A stretch of DNA of 64,000 nt, taken from the NCBI GenBank assembly GCA_003280995.1, contig QCDG01000004.1, positions 61,762 through 125,761 of the forward strand, in the 5' to 3' direction. The position numbers were made by a program, and so were the translations under genes. Position 1 is the stretch's first letter. Every line of letters begins with the position of its first letter. The stretch is from Prochlorococcus sp. AG-355-A09. Lineage in GTDB: Bacteria; Cyanobacteriota; Cyanobacteriia; PCC-6307; Cyanobiaceae. Of this stretch, positions 57,612 to 64,000 are shown piece after piece. The notes below the pieces were generated by a model. It searched no databases, had not been told where the DNA came from, and saw only the letters and a program-made list of their open reading frames with translations.

Positions 57612-57953
57612 ATGACTGAGATCGTCAATCTTTCAATCAGTCAAAGCGCTGCTTCAGAACTATCTAGGCAAGCTTCTTTTGGAGGTTCTCCAGGAGAAAT
57701 GTCTATTGATTTGGTAGAGGATAAAAATTGTTCCGAAGGATGGATGCATATTAAATTAAAGCCTGGTACATGTAATGGATCCCCTATTTCAAGAACTGAA
57801 GGAGTAACTTTATACGCGGATGTAAAAAAGTTTAATTTACTTAAAGATTTAAAATTAGATTATTACGGTGATTTGAGCGGTGGTGGATTTCTTATTTCAA
57901 CACCAAAAAATGCAAAACGTTGTTCCTGCGGTTCTGGCTTCAAACTTTTGTAG
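57612..57953 (+). CDS. HesB/IscA/SufA-type iron-sulfur carrier
   Basis: A-type Fe-S assembly carrier of 113 residues from the ATG at 57612. The frame is open further upstream through the tRNA gene, so an earlier start is not credible. Conserved cysteines are one in LVEDKNCSEG and two in the C-terminal CSCGSGF, the usual three ligands. The first cysteine context differs slightly from SufA. It begins 15 bases after the tRNA-Val, leaving no room for its own promoter. Confidence 0.85.
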   Translation: MTEIVNLSISQSAASELSRQASFGGSPGEMSIDLVEDKNCSEGWMHIKLKPGTCNGSPISRTEGVTLYADVKKFNLLKDLKLDYYGDLSGGGFLISTPKNAKRCSCGSGFKLL

Positions 57954-58050
57954 AATGTATGTGTCTTTTTTTGCAAACTAATATTATTTTCATTAATTGG
58001 CTACTCTCAAGATAAAATAAAAAAAAAGTTTATTGAAATAAAATTTGGAC

Positions 58051-60807
58051 ATGACAGAGATGAATGATCAATTATCTTTAGAGAATTATTCACCTTTTGA
58101 GGTAGAGAAAAAGTGGCAAGAAAAATGGGAAAGTCTAAAGGCGTTTAGTCCTAACCCTGAGGATGATGGGGAGCCTTTTTGTGTTGTTATTCCGCCACCA
58201 AATGTAACTGGATCTTTGCATATGGGGCATGCATTTAATACGGCTTTGATAGATGTTGTAGTACGTTTTCAAAGACTTTTAGGTAAGAATGTTTTGTGCT
58301 TACCAGGAACTGATCATGCTTCAATAGCTGTTCAGACTATTCTTGAAAAACAACTAAAAAGTGAAGGCAAAACAAGCGAGGATATTGGAAGTGATGAATT
58401 TCTTAAAAGAGCATGGAAGTGGAAAGAACAAAGTGGTGGAAGAATAGTTTCTCAATTAAAAAGGATAGGATATTCAGTTGACTGGACTAGAGAAAGATTT
58501 ACTCTAGATCAAAAATTAAATGAAGCAGTTATTGAGGCTTTTAATATTCTCTATAAAAAGAATTTAATTTATAGAGGCGAATATTTGGTTAATTGGTGTC
58601 CTGAATCTCAATCTGCCGTAAGTGATCTTGAAGTTGAAATGCAAGAAGTAAATGGTCATTTATGGCATTTTAAATACCCTTTAATTTCTGAAAGTGGTGA
58701 ACAGTTAGATAAGTACTTAGAAGTTGCAACAACAAGACCAGAAACTCTATTGGGTGACACTGCTGTGGCAGTTAATCCTGATGATGATAGATATAAAGAA
58801 TTTATTGGTGCCAAAGTAAAAGTCCCTTTCGTTGATAGAGCAATACCTATTATCGCTGATTCACATGTTGATAAAGATTTTGGTACAGGTTGTGTAAAGG
58901 TTACTCCAGCCCATGATCCAAATGATTTTGCAATAGGAAAAAGGCATAATTTAAAACAGATTAATGTAATGCACAAAGATGGAACTTTAAATATTAATGC
59001 AGGTATTTTTCAAAATTTAGATAGATATGAGGCTAGAAAGAAAATTATCAAAGAATTGGATAATTTAGGCCTTTTGACAAAGATAGAGGATTATAAACAT
59101 ACTGTTCCTTTTTCTGATAGAGGTAAGGTTCCAATTGAACCTTTATTGTCAACACAATGGTTTTTGAAAATGGATGATATATCACAAGGATGTCTTAATG
59201 AAATTGGTTCTAAAAAACCATCGTTTATTCCTCCACGCTGGGAGAAAGTTTATAAGGATTGGTTGGAGAATATTAATGATTGGTGTATCAGTCGTCAATT
59301 GTGGTGGGGACACCAAATACCAGCATGGTATGTTTTAGATGAATATCAAGACTCAATAGAACAAAATACTCCATATATCGTTGCAAGAAATGAGCAAGAT
59401 GCCTTAATCGAAGCTAATAAAAAATTTGGATTAAATATTAAATTAGTTCGTGATAAGGATGTTTTGGATACATGGTTTTCAAGTGGTTTATGGCCTTTCT
59501 CAACTCTTGGTTGGCCAAATACAAATGATCCGGATTTTAAAAAATGGTATCCAAATAGTGTTCTTGTTACTGGTTTCGATATTATTTTCTTCTGGGTGGC
59601 AAGAATGACAATGATGGGGAATACTTTTACAAATAATATTCCTTTTAAGGATGTTTATATTCATGGTCTAGTTCGAGATGAAAATAATAAAAAAATGAGT
59701 AAAAGTTCAGGTAATGGTATTGATCCAATACTATTAATTGATAAATATGGTTCTGATGCTCTACGATTTGCTTTAATTCGAGAAGTTGCAGGCGCTGGAC
59801 AAGATATCCGGCTTGATTTTGATAGGAAAAAAGATACGTCTTCAACTGTTGAAGCTTCAAGAAATTTTGCGAATAAATTATGGAATGCAACTAAATTTGT
59901 GTTAATTAATAAAACTTCTAATAATAATTATTCGCTTAATGAGAGTGATGAAACTTCTTTAGAGTTATGTGATAAGTGGATTTTATCGAAATTGAATCAG
60001 GTAAATATAAAAGTCGCTGCTTTGTTGAAAGAATATAAATTGGGAGAATCTGCGAAACTTCTATATGAATTTACGTGGAATGATTTTTGTGACTGGTATG
60101 TAGAATTTGCTAAACAAAGGTTTAATAATAAAGAGACTAATAATAGACAAATATCTGAAAAGGTTTTAATAAAAGTGCTCAATGATATTTTGGTGATGAT
60201 TCATCCTTTTATGCCGCACATTACTGAAGAACTTTGGCATGTACTTCAACTTAAATCAGATAAAGAATTATTATCTCTTCAAAAATGGCCAATCCAAGAA
60301 AATAAATTTGTTGATAATAAGCTTGATAATTCCTTTCAACAACTCTTTGAAATTATTAGATTGATTAGGAATTTGAGAGCTGAATTAGGACTCAAGCCAT
60401 CAGAAAAAGTCCCTGTTTACTTGATTTCAGATAATGATGAATTGATTGATTTTCTAAAAATTTTAGTTGATGATATTCAAAACTTAACTAAATCTTCTGA
60501 AGTATTTATTTTTAAACCTAATGCTGTTGATAAAAAAGAGTTTGCTAAAACTTTTTCTGGGATAATTAGTGATTTAGAGGTTTACTTACCTTTTCAGGAT
60601 TTTGTAAATATAGATGCATTAAAGGAAAGGTTAAACAAGGATTTAAAAAAGGTTACTATTGAGTTAGATAATTTAAATAACAGATTATCTAATAAAAATT
60701 TCGTGGATAAGGCTCCAAAAGATATTGTTGATGAATGTAGATTTAAATTAAATGAGGGTTCAGTACAAATGGAGAGAATTACTAAAAAACTCGAACTTTT
60801 GAATTGA
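58051..60807 (+). CDS. valS: Valyl-tRNA synthetase
   Basis: Class I synthetase charging tRNA-Val, 918 residues from this ATG; a TTG at 58045 and ATG at 58060 are alternatives. Signature PPPNVTGSLHMGHAFN (HIGH-type HMGH) is near residue 48, the editing domain contains TTRPETLLGDTAVAVNPDD, and KMSKSSGNGIDP is the KMSKS loop. The C-terminal coiled-coil arm is present. The tRNA it charges lies about 450 bases upstream. It overlaps the next gene by 4 bases. Confidence 0.98.
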   Translation: MTEMNDQLSLENYSPFEVEKKWQEKWESLKAFSPNPEDDGEPFCVVIPPPNVTGSLHMGHAFNTALIDVVVRFQRLLGKNVLCLPGTDHASIAVQTILEKQLKSEGKTSEDIGSDEFLKRAWKWKEQSGGRIVSQLKRIGYSVDWTRERFTLDQKLNEAVIEAFNILYKKNLIYRGEYLVNWCPESQSAVSDLEVEMQEVNGHLWHFKYPLISESGEQLDKYLEVATTRPETLLGDTAVAVNPDDDRYKEFIGAKVKVPFVDRAIPIIADSHVDKDFGTGCVKVTPAHDPNDFAIGKRHNLKQINVMHKDGTLNINAGIFQNLDRYEARKKIIKELDNLGLLTKIEDYKHTVPFSDRGKVPIEPLLSTQWFLKMDDISQGCLNEIGSKKPSFIPPRWEKVYKDWLENINDWCISRQLWWGHQIPAWYVLDEYQDSIEQNTPYIVARNEQDALIEANKKFGLNIKLVRDKDVLDTWFSSGLWPFSTLGWPNTNDPDFKKWYPNSVLVTGFDIIFFWVARMTMMGNTFTNNIPFKDVYIHGLVRDENNKKMSKSSGNGIDPILLIDKYGSDALRFALIREVAGAGQDIRLDFDRKKDTSSTVEASRNFANKLWNATKFVLINKTSNNNYSLNESDETSLELCDKWILSKLNQVNIKVAALLKEYKLGESAKLLYEFTWNDFCDWYVEFAKQRFNNKETNNRQISEKVLIKVLNDILVMIHPFMPHITEELWHVLQLKSDKELLSLQKWPIQENKFVDNKLDNSFQQLFEIIRLIRNLRAELGLKPSEKVPVYLISDNDELIDFLKILVDDIQNLTKSSEVFIFKPNAVDKKEFAKTFSGIISDLEVYLPFQDFVNIDALKERLNKDLKKVTIELDNLNNRLSNKNFVDKAPKDIVDECRFKLNEGSVQMERITKKLELLN

Positions 60808-61406
60808 GAATGAATATATTTCTTGAAAACATTTATAATTTATCTTTTTTTTTTAATACTGGCATTGGGATATTTTCGTTTGTTTGCATTTATATTTTAA
60901 TTGTTTTATTAATACTCCCAGCTTCTTGGTTATCTTTATTATCAGGTTTTTTATATGGCTCATATTTAGGATCAATTATCGTTTTTTTCTCCGCTTCCTT
61001 AGGAGCATCAGTTGCTTTCTTTGTATCTAAAAGTTTTATTGCAAAAAAGCTAAAAAATCTTTTTAGTCGTTATCCAAAATTAAGTGTTATGGAAAAAGTA
61101 GTAGAAAAAGGCGGACTTAAATTAATTTTTTTAGCAAGATTATCTCCTATATTTCCCTTCAGTATTCTTAATTATTTTTATGGTTTGAATAATGTTAAAT
61201 TTCGAGATTTCGCTATTGGTCTTCTTGGAATAATTCCAGGAACTTTTCTTTATTGCTCAATAGGTAGTTTGGCAAAAAATATCCAGGACCTAAAAAATGT
61301 CCAATCACCAAATAATTTATATATGACTATCGTTGGAATTATTTCAACTTTTTTAGTTGTATATTTCTCAGCTAAATATTCCAGGGAATATTTTGGAAAA
61401 TTCTAA
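60804..61406 (+). CDS. TVP38/DedA-type (VTT domain) membrane protein
   Basis: Membrane protein of 200 residues with about five hydrophobic segments. The central GASVAFFVSKSFIAKK and LARLSPIFPFSILNYFYGL, followed by GIIPGTFLYCSIGSLA, are typical of the VTT/SNARE-associated Golgi family, some members of which are lipid scramblases. Substrate unknown. It overlaps valS by 4 bases, so it may be translated from the valS message. Confidence 0.85.
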   Translation: MRMNIFLENIYNLSFFFNTGIGIFSFVCIYILIVLLILPASWLSLLSGFLYGSYLGSIIVFFSASLGASVAFFVSKSFIAKKLKNLFSRYPKLSVMEKVVEKGGLKLIFLARLSPIFPFSILNYFYGLNNVKFRDFAIGLLGIIPGTFLYCSIGSLAKNIQDLKNVQSPNNLYMTIVGIISTFLVVYFSAKYSREYFGKF

Positions 61407-61410
61407 GAAT

Positions 61411-61563
61411 TCACTCTTTAATATTCCAATCTCTAATAGATGCAATTAAGATAAACCACAAAAGCCTAAATTTACCTAGTAGAGTTTTGTTGGCTTCTAA
61501 TTCGATATATTTTGCTTGTCCACAAGGTGTTTTTATGAAGTTGAAAACTGTTTTCTTCGTCAT
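61411..61563 (-). CDS. Possible small protein of 50 residues
   Basis: Minus-strand frame from ATG (61563) to TGA in the 274-base gap between the VTT gene and the DNA ligase. The product begins MTKKTVFNFIKTPCGQAKYI and has a hydrophobic patch LLWFILIASI near the end. A purine run AGAGAG lies several bases before the ATG and could bind ribosomes. No family is recognised. Composition is protein-like but the frame is short, so it may be spurious. Confidence 0.4.
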   Translation of the reverse strand: MTKKTVFNFIKTPCGQAKYIELEANKTLLGKFRLLWFILIASIRDWNIKE

Positions 61564-61680
61564 AAGTCTCTCTAAAAGTCCTGATAATTATTCTTACATT
61601 TTATAGCCAAGATTTTTAGTTTTTTTATTTAAAAACCACATTTTTCATAGACTACTTTATGGAATATTATTTTTTAAAAT

Positions 61681-63009
61681 TTAAACTTTTTCTCCAGCTT
61701 TAAATCCTCTAAAGCATTTGAATCGAGGAAACCTCAGACTAAAAGCCACCGCATCCTTGGATTTAGTTTTAGCATCAGCTCTGATTTCTACAAGTTGACC
61801 AATAAGTTGATTCCGTTTTGACCAATATTCTTCACGTTGGATATCACTAAATCCGCTTCCACAACTAAGACTGTATTCATGCCCATCATCTTCACCTTCT
61901 ACTAGTACAGCTCCTAGTCTACCTTTATTGCGCCCTGTGCCTTCCTCAACAGATACAACCTTTAAGGTGACTTCAATGAAAGGTTTTGCTTTTAACCAAC
62001 TGTGTGTTCTTTTACATTCATACATTGCATCAGGATCTTTAATCATTACTCCTTCATATCCACCCTCTACAGCAGATTTATTCAGCTCTACAAATCTTTT
62101 CTGTCCCTCATTGGTGTCGAGGTCTACATTTTCCCAGTCAAGTGTTTTTATATGTCTAAGAAGTAAAGAATGTTTTGCTACCCATTCTTTTACTAATAAA
62201 CTTCTTGCTGTTTGACTAGTGTTCCATCGCCCTTTTTGGAAGTCTTCAAGGGGACATAAATCAAATAGATGTAGAACTGCGTCTTTTGTTTGTTTGCCAT
62301 CTTTTCTATGAACCTGTTTCATTAAATCCTGAAAGTTAGCGCTCATTACTTCACCATCTAGGACTAAGTCATGAGGTGTAGGATCTTCTTTTAAGACGTT
62401 TTCTATTTCTGAGATAATATGACCAAAATTATGGAATTGTTTCCCATTACGAGAAAACATTTCTACTTTATTTTTTCTAATAATAGTTAAGACGCGCACT
62501 CCATCTAATTTGATTTCAATTTGCTTTTTCCCTATCATTTTTTTTTCATGATTTGCACTGTCATGAGCTAAAGGACAAGAAAAAATAGGAATCGCATATT
62601 TGGGAAATTTCTTGGCTATCTTGTTGATTGTTTTTTCAGATACACCACATCTAAGATCTTTAATTAAAACTCGTCTATAAAAACCATTCCACTCTTCTTT
62701 CGTGGCAGATTCCATAGCCGTAATTATTGCATCGCGCGCAGCGTGACCAGTAAGTTCTCTTTGAATAAGTTTATTTGCTAATGCCCTAAAATCTTTCCAT
62801 AAAAAATTTTGACTTTTTTCGTTATCTTTTTCAGGAACCATTTTTACACCAAAAGTTACCAACGGATCAAGTGCCATACGGATGCCCTCAAAAAAATCAT
62901 CTAGACCTAGTTCCATTGCTTCTGAGAGGATTTTTTCTTTATCTAATCTACTTGGGTGTAATTCTAGTTGATGTATTATTTCTTCTTTAAACAATTCTTT
63001 TTGCCTCAC
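61681..63009 (-). CDS. ATP-dependent DNA ligase, phage-like
   Basis: Nucleotidyltransferase-fold ligase of 442 residues. The adenylation site is KLDGVR with Lys167; motif III is SRNG at 186-189, motif IV VLDGEV at 216-221, motif V EGVMIKD, followed by an OB fold with the terminal DAVAFSLRFPRF (motif VI). The N-terminal 150 residues are helical. Replicative ligation in cyanobacteria uses the NAD-dependent LigA; this ATP type resembles T4-like phage ligases by motif spacing and lacks Ku or LigD domains. Repair role and phage origin are inferences. Confidence 0.9.
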   Translation of the reverse strand: MRQKELFKEEIIHQLELHPSRLDKEKILSEAMELGLDDFFEGIRMALDPLVTFGVKMVPEKDNEKSQNFLWKDFRALANKLIQRELTGHAARDAIITAMESATKEEWNGFYRRVLIKDLRCGVSEKTINKIAKKFPKYAIPIFSCPLAHDSANHEKKMIGKKQIEIKLDGVRVLTIIRKNKVEMFSRNGKQFHNFGHIISEIENVLKEDPTPHDLVLDGEVMSANFQDLMKQVHRKDGKQTKDAVLHLFDLCPLEDFQKGRWNTSQTARSLLVKEWVAKHSLLLRHIKTLDWENVDLDTNEGQKRFVELNKSAVEGGYEGVMIKDPDAMYECKRTHSWLKAKPFIEVTLKVVSVEEGTGRNKGRLGAVLVEGEDDGHEYSLSCGSGFSDIQREEYWSKRNQLIGQLVEIRADAKTKSKDAVAFSLRFPRFKCFRGFKAGEKV

Positions 63010-63018
63010 ATGAAATTA

Positions 63019-63438
63019 TTAATTCACTTTCGCTATTCTGTCTATTTTCCAATCATTGTCAGTTTTTGCGAAAGTAAAATCTAATGGGAGCTCATCTTGT
63101 TTATCTTCTGATTTTAAATTCAAAGTTATTATGATTTGATCTTCTTGGACTCTAGGTCTTCCTGATTTTAAATTTCTATATTTATTGAGGTTTAAACTAG
63201 CTAAAAATTTAAGAAAGTCTTGGCGCTTCACATGAGTTTTATAAGTTTTTGTAGTTAAACCATACGCTGCATCAATTCTGCCAGCAGCTATTTGATCAAA
63301 AAACTTTCTTACTAATGGATTAATTCCTCTGGCGCTTATAACTAATTTGACTGCATTAAAAGTCCAAAAAGAAACTAGTACAGCTCCGCCAACTAATAAT
63401 GCTTTAATTCCGATATCTTTAACTAGTGTTGCATCCAT
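63019..63438 (-). CDS. DUF4864-like membrane-anchored protein
   Basis: Protein of 139 residues. Residues 8-32 are a hydrophobic helix (IKALLVGGAVLVSFWTFNAV), a probable membrane anchor. The rest, with FFDQIAAGRIDAAYGLTTKTYK and the end DFTFAKTDNDWKIDRI, looks like a DUF4864 or NTF2-like small alpha-beta domain. Function unknown. It precedes the ligase gene by nine bases in the same direction, and diverges from the SprT-like gene. Confidence 0.75.
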   Translation of the reverse strand: MDATLVKDIGIKALLVGGAVLVSFWTFNAVKLVISARGINPLVRKFFDQIAAGRIDAAYGLTTKTYKTHVKRQDFLKFLASLNLNKYRNLKSGRPRVQEDQIIITLNLKSEDKQDELPLDFTFAKTDNDWKIDRIAKVN

Positions 63439-63523
63439 GTTGATTTAAGTTTTTTATTACTTTAAGAAAAGAAATCGTTTTTGATGGCTTTTTTTGTCAA
63501 AATAATACTAATTTTAATCCATA

Positions 63524-64000
63524 ATGCCTGTAATTCCTCTTTTACCTTTATTTCATAAATTTAATAGTCAATATTTTGAAAATTCTCTAGCGGTTAATAA
63601 TCAACCATTAGTAAAAGTTAGATGGAGTGATAATAGATTAAAAACTACTGCTGGTTTTTATAAAAGAAAACGAATTAATGGTCTTGTAGATTCTGAAATT
63701 ATCTTATCGAAACCTATTTTGAGTAAATTATCTAATAGTGAAATAAACAGTACTTTATGTCATGAAATGATTCATGCATGGGTTGATAGGATATTAAAAA
63801 AAAATGAGATACATGGTCCAAATTTCTTAGAAAAGATGAATGAAATTAATGAGAAAGAGAAGAATTTTCAAATTTCTGTAAGGCACTCATTTCCTATTGA
63901 AAGGAGAGAATTAAAATACATAGGAACTTGTCAAAATTGTGGTGAGAAATTTTTCTACAGGAAAAGGATCAAGAATATTGCTTGTAAAAAATGTTGTGTA
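63524..64000 (+). CDS. SprT-like zinc metalloprotease domain protein, 5' part
   Basis: The first 159 codons of a gene running off the right edge, starting at ATG 63524. It contains the zinc-binding HEMIHAW (HExxH) near residue 82 with a later His in EIHGPNF, as in the SprT/Spartan family. At the window edge a zinc ribbon begins: CQNCGEKFFYRKRI then CKKCC. SPRTN relatives process DNA-protein crosslinks; for bacterial members the role is uncertain. Confidence 0.85.
   Translation, partial: MPVIPLLPLFHKFNSQYFENSLAVNNQPLVKVRWSDNRLKTTAGFYKRKRINGLVDSEIILSKPILSKLSNSEINSTLCHEMIHAWVDRILKKNEIHGPNFLEKMNEINEKEKNFQISVRHSFPIERRELKYIGTCQNCGEKFFYRKRIKNIACKKCCV

Overview
The window looks like core chromosome of a high-light-adapted Prochlorococcus, a very AT-rich, streamlined marine picocyanobacterium. 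This rests on the low GC content, very short or overlapping intergenic spaces, near-absence of Shine-Dalgarno sites, and a gene order I recall from the start of Prochlorococcus genomes (dnaN, a PRC-barrel-like protein, purL, purF, a GyrA-like topoisomerase, a TPR protein, queG, a DUF502 protein, nusB, ftsY). No database search was possible, so the strain is not assigned. About 50 protein genes and one tRNA gene are supported. I found no insertion sequence, prophage block, CRISPR array or rRNA gene.

Bases 1-16807 form the left arm, mostly transcribed leftward. It holds the 3' end of dusA, an RRM protein, argH, an RsbU-type phosphatase, ftsY, nusB and a DUF502 membrane protein. The rightward trio queG, a TPR protein and the GyrA paralogue follows, then purF, purL, a PRC-barrel-like protein and dnaN. 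Bases 16808-17145 are the only gene-free stretch over 300 bases and the probable replication origin, with DnaA-box-like sites and an AT-rich segment carrying repeats.

Bases 17146-31575 hold thrC, a DUF1400 protein, an ABC1 kinase, recN and uvrA. A sucrose-phosphate synthase that lacks the phosphatase domain comes next. It is followed by a small protein gene overlapping its 3' end, then mraY, a DUF3134 protein, a small membrane protein, argG, rpsF with a structured leader, and aroE. Bases 31576-42449 hold dnaK, an FAD oxidoreductase, purU, a ClC antiporter, acnB, a DAHP synthase, a phytol-kinase-like protein and a group 2 sigma factor.

Bases 42450-57426 hold ppk, an MFS transporter and cobA. 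A long leftward series then reads, in transcription order, mazG, speE, speB, gcvT, aspS, pyrG, queE, queC, pabB, pabC. Bases 57525-64000 hold tRNA-Val(UAC), an IscA/SufA-like gene, valS, a TVP38/DedA-type membrane protein, a possible 50-residue protein, a phage-like ATP-dependent DNA ligase, a small membrane-anchored protein and the start of an SprT-like gene.

Most of the content is housekeeping: replication and repair (dnaN, recN, uvrA, topoisomerase, ligase), nucleotides (purL, purF, purU, pyrG, mazG), amino acids (argH, argG, thrC, aroE, DAHP synthase), tRNA modification (dusA, queC, queE, queG), folate, sirohaem, polyamines and polyphosphate. I see no clear new multi-gene system. The best leads are local: the origin, the rpsF leader hairpin, the single-domain sucrose-phosphate synthase with its antisense overlap, the FtsY coding repeat, the derived GyrA paralogue and the DNA ligase.
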